Assembly: GCA_015143295.1 (NCBI GenBank)
Contig: CM026556.1
Span: 21,762,547 to 21,826,546 of the forward strand
Length of the DNA: 64,000 nt
Direction: 5' to 3'
Origin: Tetracentron sinense
Taxonomy: Eukaryota; Streptophyta; Magnoliopsida; Trochodendrales; Trochodendraceae
Shown here: piece by piece, positions 36,065-48,000 of the stretch
How the letters are laid out: the number at the start of each line of letters is the position of its first letter
How positions within the stretch are numbered: the stretch's first letter is position 1
The notes under the pieces: model-generated
Database searches by the model: none
Seen by the model: only the letters and a program-made list of their open reading frames with translations
What the model was told of the DNA's origin: nothing
Position numbers and translations under genes: made by a program

Positions 36065-36977
36065 ATCTTTGTTTATTTTTTATTTTTTAATAAAATCCTC
36101 TCAGAGGGAGAGGGGGTTTTGGTAGACCCCTACCGGTTTATTAATATTAGAAAATTTGGGGGGGGGGGACATAAACCTTACCCCTACAACCAAGAGAAAA
36201 AAAAAATTGGGAAGGGGGGGGGGGGGGGGGGCATAAACCTTACCCCTACAACCAAGAAAAATCAAAAAGCTACTTTCTAACAAATCTGAATCTCCCTATA
36301 CCCATTTGATCTAAATGATAGAGAGTTTTGAATTTCTTGGGAATGGGAGTATAAGAATAGATCGAATCAGAATTCGTACTCTCACAAGCAAAGTTAGCCA
36401 AACCATCAGCTACTAAGTTAACTTCTCTATATATGTGTTGAACAGTAATATCATCAAGAAGCAAATTCTTTATCTTGTTATCCCAATACCAAGCTTTCCA
36501 AGCCAATGAAGCTAAGTCATTCCACATGTCAACTAAGACTTTAGAATCTTATTCAACAATCAAACTGAAAATATTGAGATTCTTGCAAAGCATTAAACCA
36601 TCATGAAGAGCGCGAGTTTCAGCTATGAAGTTAGAGCAGAAACCATAGTGAGAATAGAAACAGGCTATGAAATCTTCATTATGATCTCTAATCACTCCAA
36701 CCCCCTCCAGCATTATCAGGATCACCTTTAGCAGTACCATCAATGTTCAAATTCATTTTGCCCCTAGGAGGGTAAAGCCTTTTAACAAAAATAGACCACG
36801 ATCGAATAAGAATATTGTCTCTCAAAGGAAATAAAATGGATAAATCCAGACTTTTACTCTCATTGCAAGAACCAATGTCACAAATTCTTCTTTGATTTTT
36901 TCAATCAAGACTTTAGTATGCAACAACTTAGAATCATATTTCTATCTGCATCTTCAGTCAAAATTTCCCAAGCAATC
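36065..36977 (-). pseudogene. LINE ORF2 3' part: RNase H domain and 3' UTR
   Basis: On the minus strand a degenerate WEI...TED region (36972 on) is followed by an RNase H domain: GVIRDHNEDFIACF, NFIAETRALHDGL, NIFSLIVE, then WNDLASL, VQHIYREVNLVADGLANFA (36743-36290). The 3' UTR holds a tandem pair of GGTTGTAGGGGTAAGGTTTATG units, each followed by a long C run (G runs at 36160-36170 and 36213-36231), then AATAAA-like sequence and an A-rich tail near 36080. It continues the LINE at 39125-41880; the solo LTR at 36978-39119 split it. Frameshifts are present. Confidence 0.8.
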
Positions 36978-39124
36978 TGTCGTGCTCCAAAGTCCCCCCT
37001 ACAAGTTAGGTGAGACTTTAGACGTTACTATCATGACCTAGCAAACCATCCTATAAAATATACAAGGCATAATCATAGCGGAAGCGTAAATCAATGCGGA
37101 AACGTGAACTAAAATTTTCTTTTCTATACATGAACAGTACTCCAAGCTTTATACATCAACATGACTAAATATAAGAGTGGACATGCCCACCCATCAAAAT
37201 ACAAAATATAATTTCACTATCACTCCACTCAGCAATAGTCTAGATAGGGTTACACGTCTAAATCTCTATCCTCCTGTGGCTATAACGGGATAAGCGTCTC
37301 TTCTTCGGCATACTCTTCCTCAACCCATGGCTCGGGGTTGTAGATGTCAACCGGACTTGCCGACATGAAATGTACGGTTGAGTATTGAAACACTCAGTGA
37401 GTACAAGCTACTAGCTAACAGTGATATAGTACAATTCATAGCATACTGAAAATTTAACAATGCATTCGTGAGCATGCATGAAAAACCCAAGTGCAAAACA
37501 TCATGTAAGTCATGTGTACAAAATTCATAACTTGTACTTGAAATTATCTTTTCGTATTTTCAAAACTTGCTAATCGTGTTAAAAATCTTATTCTTGGCTT
37601 GTTCTTGTCTTGTGAGAATTGTGTTTGTCTTATCGTGTTTTTGTTTGAATCATACTTGTCTTGTCTTGCTTGTCTTATCATGCTTGTCTTGTGAGTCAGA
37701 TATTAGTGCCCTTGAAGCAACTTGTGAGCTAGGTATGTAAATACCCTTCATCGAAATTCTTGAAAGCAACTTGTGAGCCGGGTATGTAAATACCCTTCAA
37801 CGAAATAGAAAAGACACACCAACATCCTTGATTTCTTGTCTTGTTTTCTTTAGAGCCAGATATGGCATATCATTGGATATGCCCTATCCTTAACCGACCC
37901 AAAGTTCGGCTTTGTCATTTATTTCGTAAATCACTTGTCTTGTCTTGGTTTTTATTCATATACTTATACTTAGAAAACTCAGTTCATGCATACATGCTTG
38001 TGCATAGTGATTTGTAAACATCATAATGTCATGGTGATATTTAAGAAAATAACATGCGGGCATTTGAATATTCTCATAGACATGGAAGAACTTGAAGGAA
38101 ACATATATAGGTGTTCTAGCAATTAGACGTCCATGGGAAAACCTTAAAAGTATCTTACTATTCATGGAAAACTTGAAAGATAGGGATCATGACAATAGGC
38201 ATCATACAATTTACATATATTTCATACATCATGGTTGCTTAGCCTATTACATTCATATCACACTTCATAGTTCATAAAATTTAGGTAAACATGGTAGATT
38301 TAGGAATTTGAAATACATGTACACAATCTAAACATTTCAAGCTTGAAAACCTAAGTTTAGAATCTAGGTTATTCACAATCATACTTTAATCATCTATTCA
38401 ATGTTTGTATCATACCAAAGCTAGATAGTAGGATGACTTACCTTTTAAGATTGGGAACAAGCTTGAGAAGAGATAAGGATGTGAGATCCAAGCTCCAAGG
38501 AAGGATCCAAGCTCCACCTTGATCCTAGGATAATCCTTTGGAAAACCCTAGCTTTCCCTTTCTCCCTCTCCAACTCTCTAAATCTCTCTTTAATTTCTGC
38601 CTTGAGGGTTTATGAAACCCTTACCTACAAATGTGGGGATTTATAGACAAATAGGAGGTCAAAAGACCATCCTACCCTTAATAAAATGGTCCAACAGACC
38701 AAACTGGGCAAAACCTCAGGAGCCCGGTCGACTGGCTAGGAGGGGCGGTTGACCGGCCAGGCCAAACACCCTATAGTAAAGCCCATTTTGGGCATTTTTT
38801 GAGACAGTTGGTCGACCAGCCTTGAGGGGCGGTCAACCGGCCATGAGGGGTGGTCGACCGGTCACCTGCAAATTTGGCCATTTTCCTTTGGTTTTTCCCA
38901 TTTCTCACACTTTGAGGGATTCCATTCTTCCCTTAACTCACCTAGAGTGTTTCCACTCTCTTACCCTAGCTTTAACACCCATATACAATTATATTTTTGG
39001 TTCCAACTCCTTTTATTCATGATTTATACACCATAACAAACAGCATACCATTTTTGACCAAAATTCACTATTCATTGACACTATTCACTGAATAGGAAAA
39101 TGAGTTACGGGATTCTACACAATC
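36973..39124 (-). mobile_element. Solo LTR (Tekay-like) with CAATC target duplication, inside a LINE
   Basis: The minus-strand LTR begins TGTAGAATCCCG at 39119 and ends GCACGACA at 36978 (2142 bp). It is flanked by perfect 5-bp repeats CAATC (36973-36977 and 39120-39124), with LINE coding sequence on both sides and no internal retrotransposon sequence. This is the signature of LTR-LTR recombination. A GGTCGACC-type array lies at 38722-38872, a TATA box on the minus strand near 38637-38645, and the GAGTATTGAAACACTCAG stem near 37380-37400. Confidence 0.92.
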
Positions 39125-41880
39125 AATACAGACACAAGGATAAAATGATCATTATGTCTAGATGCAGCAGCTCATAACCATCTAAAGCAACATTGAATAT
39201 TATCATAATGGACAAAGGGAATGTAGCACCAAGAGGAAAAGGTTTTCCAAAGTATAAGAGTAATCTCACTACTAACAAGGAGATGATTGTTACTTTCAAC
39301 ATGAGGAGAGAGACAGTAGAAACATTTGCTAGCAAGAGGAATACTCAATTTTTGAATCGTTGCATCAGTAGCAATAACTTGGTGCATAATTTTTCAACAA
39401 AAAATACGGATTTTGGTAGGCACAATCGGGTTCAAAACTGCCTTAGTCCATTCAAGCTCAAGTTTCATATCCCGTAATAAGTTCCAAGCAGACTAAATAT
39501 AAAAGAGGCCAGAAGAAGACTTGTTCCAAATAATTTTGTCATTTTCATTTGAAATGAAGTATCCCCCATTTTTTATAACATCAATTGTAGGATTCAAGAG
39601 AAGATGTCTCATCGGAATAAGGTCCCAGTCCCCATCTGAATTGAGAATATTAGCAATAATTGGACTTATGTTTGGCGTAACCAAAGCTGAATTAATAAGA
39701 GCTTCATCATTACACCCCCGGTCAAACCAAAAATCTACTTTTAATCCATTTCCAATAAGGACTGAAGAATTAGAAAGCATAAATTGAAAACCACCACATA
39801 TAGCAGTCCAAAGTTTAGAAAATCCTCTAGTAGGCAGGGCATTCCAAACAGGATTAAATCTATATTTAGCTTTGAAGAATCTTACCCAAAGGCTATCCGC
39901 AGTATAAATCTTACAGGCCTGTTTGGTTTTGAAGGCTAAAGCAAAATATTTCATCTTGCGAATACGTAGCCCATCCTCTCAATAAGGCAAAGTGCAATTG
40001 TTCCAGTTGATCCAATGACGATATCTATTAGCTTATGTGTTACTCCAGAAAAACTTGGCCATAAACTTATCAATCATACTGGCAATACCATTTGGAATAC
40101 TGATTCCAGCAATAAGGTGGACCAGAATAGATGATAAGACATGTTTAATCAACATAAGACAACCCCCAGCAGATAGAAGTTTACCAGACCAGCTTGCAAG
40201 GACCTTCTCAATAAGAGGAAGAAAGTGAATAATTTTCTTAAACGGCCGTTGATCAATGGAACACCCAGATACAAGATGGGGAACTAATTAAATTGAAAAC
40301 TTGTGTATCGTGAAATATTTCTTTTTTTAGCAAGAGAGAAATTGTCAAAACAATAAAGGAAGCTTTTGGATTTATTAGTTTTATGACCTGAAGAGACCTC
40401 ATAATTGGAAAGAAAATCAGTAATTTTTTTTTGATACTTCTTGAGCTGCCATTGCAGAAAATAAGAATATCATCTGCAAAGAAGATGGGAGAAACTGCAA
40501 AGTCATTTCTTCCAATGTAATAAGAGGAGTTTTGAGCAGACATAATATATTTGAGCCCCCTGCTAAGCACCTCTTCAGCCAAAATGAATAAAGCAGGAGA
40601 TAGAGGATCACCCTGTCTTAATCCTCGAGAGCTAGTGAAGAAACCATGTAAAGATCCGTTAATAATGACGTAGAAACTTTGGTTATGATGGCAACCTTGG
40701 ATGAGACCTATAGAGTAATCATTTGAACCAAATTTCTGAAGGGCAATAAGGATGAAATTCTATTCCATACGATCATAAGTCTTAGCCATATCAAGTTTCA
40801 TAATAAGATTCCCTCCAGAAGTTCTCCTATCAATGTCATTAACCATTTCTTGGGCAATGACGATATTATCAGTGATGTTTCTGCCTTTTATAAAGCCACT
40901 TTGCTCCTCATAAACAATCTTGGGAAGAATAGTAGCAATCCGATTGGTCAAAATCTTGGAGAAAGCCTTATAGAAAAAATTGCATAAGCTGATAGGACGG
41001 TAATCGGCAAAAGTAGAAGGGTCTTCACATTTGGCAATTAGAGCAATGGCTGTAGCATTAACCGATTTTTGGAGCATAGGATTTTAAAAGAACTCCCTGA
41101 CTGCCATAACCAAGTCATTTTTAATGATGTCCCAGCAAGACCGGTAGAAATAACCATTAAATCCATCAGGGCCAGGGGCATTATCTTCAACAAGACCAAA
41201 AACTACAAGCTTAATCTCCTCCATTAGAGGGATAGAAGATAGAAAACAGTTGCCCTCCATAGAAACCAGTTGAGGGATATGGTCTAGGATACCTTCGTCA
41301 ATAACATTACTAGAAGAGGTTAGAATCTCCTTAAATAAGAAACTGCTTCCTTGACTATCTCTCTTGCTGATTTTCAGTCCACTCACCCAATGTATTTTTA
41401 ATTTTATAAATACTATTTTTCATTCTTCTCTGATTGACAACTGTGTGGAAGAACTTAGTGTTGTTATCCCCATCTTTAAGCCATTTGATTCTGGATTTTT
41501 CCAAAAAATCTCTTCTGGGATCATAACATGTTGGAGGTATTCCTTTAAGGAAGAAAGAGACTCTTCCAATCTAATATTCCAACAGTCTTGTAAGTTAATC
41601 TCCACTTCACATATTTTTTCTTCAAGATCTTTGATTTTGTCATGGATATTCCCAAATATGTTTATTTCCAACTCTTGAGAGAGATTTTTAGTCTCTTATG
41701 CTTGAGAAAGAAGGAGACAATAGGGTTAGCATAAGTAGGTAAAGACCAAGAGTCCTCTACTAACCTTTACAAATTCAGGTGAGATAACCACATTTGTTGA
41801 AATTTAAAAGAAGAAGGGCTTCGAGCAATGCCACTATCAAATTTAGAAGAAGAGGTGACACAGAGAAAAATAGGCTACTG
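39125..41880 (-). pseudogene. LINE (L1-type) ORF2: linker, reverse transcriptase, zf-RVT
   Basis: Minus-strand ORF2 with breaks. Linker: FKFQQMWLSH (about 41815) and NIFGNIHDKIKDLEEKI (41660 on). RT: NAPGPDGFNGYF (about 41190), FADYRPISLCNFFYKAFSKIL, SGFIKGRNITDN, LDMAKTYDRME (41077-40760), the SRGLKY region and the intact active-site box FADDILIF (about 40490). Then FWFDRGCND (about 39720), SSSGLFY (39500) and a zf-RVT-like segment CFYCLSPHVESNNHLL (about 39320). It is 5'-truncated near 41880, where a dispersed repeat begins. Stops and frameshifts separate the blocks. Confidence 0.87.
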
Positions 41881-41904
41881 CGATAAATTGCGAGTTTTGT
41901 GGAG

Positions 41905-42258
41905 ATCGTGATTGTTTTTCGAGGTGTGGAGGACTGATTCTAGAGGATTGTAGTGTCGAATCCGGTTGAGTACAGTTCGAGTCTTGTAAGTATTTGTTGC
42001 TTTGTCTTAGTGATATCTCTTGCTGGACTAGATTCTGTGGTTTTGCCTGAAAGGATTTCCATGTAAAAATTCATTTGTTGTGGTTTGCTTGTCTTCCCTA
42101 TTTCCATACTTTATGTCCAACCTCCCTTAGGTAATAATTTGATTGCATATATTAAAAATGGTAGATAAACTTGTAAGGAGATCTAGTCACCCCTTAGGCT
42201 TGTGAGTTCTCAACCTAAAAATATTATTTTTGGGGTTCACCAGATTTTTTCATTTAGA
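41905..42258 (+). repeat. Dispersed LTR-like repeat, plus-strand copy
   Basis: Inverted partner of 11146-11620; see the shared words listed there (GGAGGACT, GTCTTGTAAGT, GATATCTCTT, GATCTAGTCACCC, GAGTTCTCAACCTA). It directly abuts the 5'-truncated LINE. Confidence 0.55.
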
Positions 42259-43734
42259 TGTTTTTGGATTTTGATTTTATAATGTTTTTAGATTTTAGTT
42301 TTTCACAGTTTTTGATATTTTGGGAGAATATGAAGGGCTTATTTAGAAGCCGAGGGGGTTAATGAAGTCTAAGGTCAGAAACTAACCTAAATAGAGTAAA
42401 GGGGTGGAAAACAGCAATATGCTAACAGGCTGTTCGAATCGCCTGGAGGTCCATTCAGACGACTTACGCAAAAAGGCTGGATCTGATTTTGTTTTCCACC
42501 AATTTACCATTTAATTAACCATGGTTTGGGGTGTGTGGTCTGATTGGGGGGTTAAAGGATTAAAATCAAATTGAAAATTACCAAAATAGGGAAAATGCAT
42601 GCAGGCCGTTCGAATGAGATAAGAGCTATTCAAACAGATCATGGTCCGTTTGAATGCCCTGTGTGCATTTTTACAGATTTGAATTCTAATTTGCTTTCTG
42701 AACCTTATTTTGGGTATTTTAACATGATCTAAATCACTAACAAGGCAAACAAGGACCTAATAACTTTAGATCTAGCAAATTTACTTAATGGAAATCAGAT
42801 CGAAGGGAAAAAAGTAGGAAAACAGCCATGTTGTACCAATCCGTTCGAATGGCTTGCGTACACCAGGTCTGTTTTATCTGATTTTTAGCTTTGGATTGAC
42901 TTGAACAATTGAGTTATGCTAAAAGAAGGCACCAAACCATGAAATAAAGTGGATCTCCCCTTTCTTAGATGATCGAAACCCCTCTATACCATGTTTGGTA
43001 TAGAGGTGCTTAAATCTAATTAGGAAGGTGAAATCCTAAAGAGAAATGGAAATTATAGGGAATTGGAGCTCTAGCTTTGATCTAGAATTCATTACAAGAT
43101 GGATCTACAGGGAGTTGTATTGAAAAATTGAAATAGAGATGAGTTTAGAGGATTTTACCCAATCCAAAGTAGCAAGAAGGTCGGATCTAGAGTTGATCAA
43201 ACGCCTTTGCTCATCCTAAGTTTTGAATATGGAATTTGAACTCCCTTTAGTGTTCTTCAACTTCTGAAAATCTGAGAATTCTCCTCTCCTTTGGATCTTT
43301 AAGTTTCAAGCACAAGTTAGAGTGAAATGGCTCAAGATTGGTGAAGGATTAAGGTCTATAAGGTTGGGTAGAGAATAGAGTTTTGAGGTGGAGACTAGGG
43401 TTTTGTGAAGCCTTAAGGATTAGTGTTTTCTCTAGAGAGAATTCTCTAGAGTTTTGACTAGGAGAAATAAGGCTTAGGTTTAATGGAGAAAACTAAGAGG
43501 TATTTATAGGTTTTTCCAAGGGGTGGGGACATGTTATAAATAACCTAAAAAGGTCAGGGGTGAGGTCATCTCGGAATGGGATGACGTAATTACGGTCTAA
43601 AGTTTTTTTTAAAAAAATTCTAGGTGCAGGCTGTTTGAATGACCGGGCAGTTTTTAGCCTGAAATGGGTTTTTGGGCTGGGCTTTGTGCTTAAGCTTGAT
43701 TTTGACGATCTTGGACCTTGGGGAGGAGCTTTTA
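42259..43734 (-). mobile_element. Minus-strand LTR-like fragment interrupted by the MULE
   Basis: On the minus strand it has a TATA-like CCTATAAATACC (about 43498-43509), a leader rich in AAACCCTA-type sequence, and TTCGAA-type palindromic units at about 42432, 42606, 42640, 42842 and 43628. No clear LTR ends. The unit continues right of the MULE for an unknown distance (54579 on). Confidence 0.4.
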
Positions 43735-43816
43735 GGGAGAAGTACGGAAATGGGCCCCCAAATACGAAATAACCTGAAAATGGGCTCCACTTTTAGCCAT
43801 TTATTTTTGTAGGCTC
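43735..43816 (+). repeat. Left terminal inverted repeat of the MULE
   Basis: Starts GGGAGAAGTACGGAAATGGG and ends TTTTTGTAGGCTC. It pairs with 54488-54569 over 82 bp with scattered mismatches. The adjacent TSD is at 43726-43734. Confidence 0.92.
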
Positions 43817-45060
43817 TCACGCGTGTGAGCCTACATCACGTGTGTTCCCAAATGTTTTTCTTTCCGAAATACCCTTGCGACTATTGGTGTCTTCCCGGAA
43901 ACGTATACTGTGAACTGGAACTGAAACCCTTCAGAAATCCCAAATGCGAAACAACTCTTAATTATTTCTTAAAAATCGCTACCACTCCCCCACAATCTTC
44001 TACAGGCATCATATTGAATAAGAAGGAAAAAAAATATCGTACTGTTCCAGAAGACTTTTGATTCAGCCACAGTAGAAGAAGAAGAACAAAAAAAAAACAA
44101 AAGAAAAAACCCGTACTTTTCCAGAAGAGTTTTGATTGAGCCACGGTATAAGAAGAAGAAGAAAAAAAAAAGAACAGCTTGCGGTATTCAGCAAAAGATG
44201 GTAAGTGATATACTTTTTCAAAATTTCCAAGTTCAAACATGGGCCCCACAATTTTTAACATAATTTTCAATGTTATATGCTCATTTTCGGGATTTTCTCT
44301 TTTAACAGTGATCATTTTTGGTGTTTTCCAATTATTGTGTGTGCATTTTTGATGGTATGTTGCTCATTTTCGGGATTTTCTCTTATGTCAGTGATTAGAT
44401 CATTTTCGGTTTTTCCTGTTTTCCTGTGTTCATTTTCAATGTTATTGTACTAATTTTTGAGACTTTTTCTTTTAACAGTGATCATTTTCAGTATTTTTCA
44501 ATTGTTGTGTGTGCATTTTTTATGGTATGTTGCTCATTTTCGGGATTTTTTCTTATGCCAGTAATCAGATCATTTTCGGTATTTCCTATTTTCTTGTGTT
44601 CATTTTCGATGTTATTGTGCTCATTTTCTAGATTTTCTCACATGACAGTGATCATATCATTTTCGGTGTTTTTCTGTTTTCCTGTGTTCATTTTCGATGG
44701 TATTGTACTCATTTTCGATATTTTCCAATTGTAGTGTGTACATTTTCGATGGTATGTTGCTCATTTTCGGGATTTTCTCTTAAGTCAATTATCAGATCAT
44801 TTTCGGTATTTCCTGTTTTCCTGTGTTCATTTTCGATGTAATTGTGGTCATTTCCTGGATTTTCTCACATGACAGTGATCAAATCATTTTTGGTGTTTTT
44901 CTATGTTCATTTTCGTTGGTTTTGTGCTCATTTTCGATATTTTCTCTTGTAATAGTGAGTATTTTCGGTATTTTCCTGTTTTCTGTGTTCATTTTCAATA
45001 TTTTCTTTTGTAATAGTGAGCATTGTCTGAGTTATTTCTTGTTTTACAATTTTACAGGTA
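43817..45060 (+). repeat. Left subterminal array of TCATTTTCGG-type motifs
   Basis: From about 44280 a degenerate word (TCATTTTCGGNATTTTC, often with TGTTCATTTTCGATG) recurs every 30-60 bp. Longer blocks of about 180-200 bp repeat as well: GTTGTGTGTGCATTTTTNATGGTATGTTGC occurs near 44331 and 44511, with a related block near 44731. This is promoter-side noncoding DNA of the DUF1985-Ulp1 gene. The small ORFs here are products of the repeats. Confidence 0.8.
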
Positions 45061-45065
45061 CAAGA

Positions 45066-48000
45066 TGCGATTAAAGAAGAAAGTTGGTAGGGATAAGACA
45101 AAGGCTCCTATAACCAAAAAGGAGAAAGGGGGGAGAAGGGAAAATGGGTGAAGCAGAAGGGTAATAGAAAGGGAAAAGATGAAGAAATAAAATATCAACC
45201 CTCAGTAAAATGCTCCACAACATGGTTTGAGGTGATAAAACTCTTAGGAGGAGAATCCAGAAATGAAGAGAATCTGGATTGAGAGTTGCTTTGGCCATTT
45301 ATATGACATGCTTAGGATACCACTATGTATGCAATTAATCCACCATTTTCTCCAGAGGCGTAAATGAGGCCTATGTTTTGAAGTATACAGGAAGAAGATG
45401 CTAGAGTTCACGGTGTTGGACTTTACATTGATGATAGGCCTTAATGCCCGAGTGTCCAAGGCTTCAGTCCTTACACATGAAGCGCCGCCAACCTCTATCA
45501 AGTTTCGCAAGTTTCGAAACTTGGCTGTCTTTAAAAAGGCAAATATTGTTGAGGTGTTGAAGGCATGTGACAATGACTTGGATGCGGTGAAGCTGTCACT
45601 AATCCTTTACGTTGAGTTGTTGTTCGTGGGGACCAACACTTATGTGGCTGTTAACACAGGTTATTTGTGCCTAATTGACGAGTTGGAGGCCTTTAACAAC
45701 CACCCGTGGGGCACTGTGGGTTTTCAGTTGTGCAAGGTTGCCTTGGAAACCTCTCTTTTTATGAAGAAGTAGTACAATATCAATAGATGTGCTCTTGCCT
45801 TTCAGGTAAACATATCACATACTAATTCAGGTAAGTTTATTGTGTTAGATAATTTGTGTTTACTTTACTTACACTAATACTATAATTTATGACCAATAAC
45901 AGATTTGGGCTTACAACACTTGGGATACTATGTACTCGTAATGCACCCCCAGATGCAATCACATTTCAACATGTACTGCAGTGGAAGAATATTTCATATC
46001 TCAACTATAAGTCACTCGCAAGTTCAATTTTCAATTTAAATAACATACGTACTTGCCTTTGCAGTTTTACAATATTCAATATTTAACTTCAACTTATAAC
46101 TTTTGATTAATAATATGTCTACTTATAACATATTATTTGGTATATTACAAATTGAGCTAAGCAATATAAAGTCTACTATTGCAGAGAAAGAAAAACAAGT
46201 GGTGAAGCACTTCCTTGCACGATTAGCAATTGATGATGCTGAGGATGATGAGGATGTGAATGATGATGATGATAGTGATGGTGGTGAAGAGGAGGAGGAG
46301 AAAGAAATTGTGGAAGAGAAACATAAGGTGGAGGACATTGAGTATGATAGTGATCGTGGTGATGATGATGTGAGTTCATACCCATCTCCAGCAAAGAGGA
46401 GAAGGACTGAGGAGAAGTTAAAAATAGTACGTGATGTGAAGAATGATGGTGGTGATGGTGATGGTGGTGATAGTTACAGTGGTGATGGTGGTGATTGTGT
46501 TGGTGATGGTGGTGATAGTGATTATGGTGGTGATGGTGGTGATGGCGATGATGGTGTTGATGCGAGTCCATCCCCATCTCCGGCGACGAAGAGAAGAAAT
46601 GAGGAGAGGTCAGAAACGGTACGAATATAGATTGTTATGGTTGACAATATCCATTTTCATCATTTTGACTTATTAATTACTGAATTTTGGAATTTTTGAG
46701 GGTTATATTGACCTTTTTCGTTATTTTGAATTAGTTATTTCAGTTATTTTTGAGATTTTTGAGGGTGATATAAGCCATTTTCGGCATTTTTTTGAGTCAA
46801 TTTCTTCAAATTTGCAGAGTACAGTACTTATTTTCGGCATTTTTATAGAGTACAATACTTATTTTCGGCATTTATGCAAATTACGATACTTATTTTTGCA
46901 TTTCAAATTTGTCATTTTTGGTATTTTTACAAAGTACAATACTTATTTTCGGCATTTATGCAGATTACAGTAATCATTTTTGACAATTATGCACATTACA
47001 GTAGTCATTTTCGGGATTTTTAAATGTCACAGTGACCATTTTCGAGATTCGAGATAGTTATTTCAGTTATTTTCGAGATTTTTGAGTTTCACAGTAGCTA
47101 TTTTATGGATTTCATATTTGTGATTTTTAACAGTTGTCTGATTTTGATTATGTCCAGGTTCATGATATCAATTTTATTGTCAAGAATACAGTGGATCGCG
47201 CAATGAAGATATTTTTTGATCGTGTGGTTGATAGAATTGTTGACCGAGTGTCTGAGCGAGTTGTCGAGCGTATGTCCTCGGATATACATAACCTGTCTTC
47301 AACTATTGATGCCAAATTTGCAAAAATGGACGACAAATTTTTGAGTCCTCAACATTCGGTCAATGATGATAAGATGGATGCAATTCCGAGTCATCAATAC
47401 TCGGTCAATGATGAGAAGATGCATCACATTCCGAGTTCTCATCTATCGGTGGATTTTGATAAGATCGATCTCATTCCGACTAATCAATACACTGATGACC
47501 TTCCACAATCTAAGACGATTGAAGATGTGCAGGTGTGTGTTTTGAATATTTACATTATTGTAAATTTTATTCGTCATACTATAGACTTTGACCTTTCTAT
47601 ATTTGGTGATAGGTAGAAAATGCAAATATTACACAGGTATCAAAGAGGCCACACATCAAGTCACAATATCTGCGCTCTCCTTTCATTGAATTAAAAAGAA
47701 GGAAGGTGACAGGGACCACTGTTAACCTCAAAGATGATCCAATCTCAGTTGTAGAGATGAAGGAATTGTGTGATTTCATCCAAATTGGAAAACCTACTAT
47801 TTATATTGAAAATCTTATGATCACATCGGAACTTGTGGGGGAGATTGCTACCTCAACTACATGGATTGATTCAATGGTAAACTCATTACATCATACCCAC
47901 CATTGAATTGTATTTTATTAATAATCATTATTACATTTTATTAATAGTACAATAGCCATTTTCGGCATTTTTGGAGTAATTTTCATTAAATTTGCAGAGT

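Noticed and set aside
36101-36283. Pro-rich and Gly-rich small ORFs
   Set aside because: They result from the G/C homopolymer runs in the LINE 3' UTR.
44426-45074. Phe-rich ORFs resembling membrane proteins
   Set aside because: They are translations of the TTTTCGG/TTTTC motif array and keep no frame between repeats.
46176-46577. Minus-strand ORF rich in histidine (133 aa)
   Set aside because: It is the antisense of the acidic Asp/Gly-coding repeat of the DUF1985-Ulp1 gene; poly-His arises from GAT/GGT repeats read in reverse.
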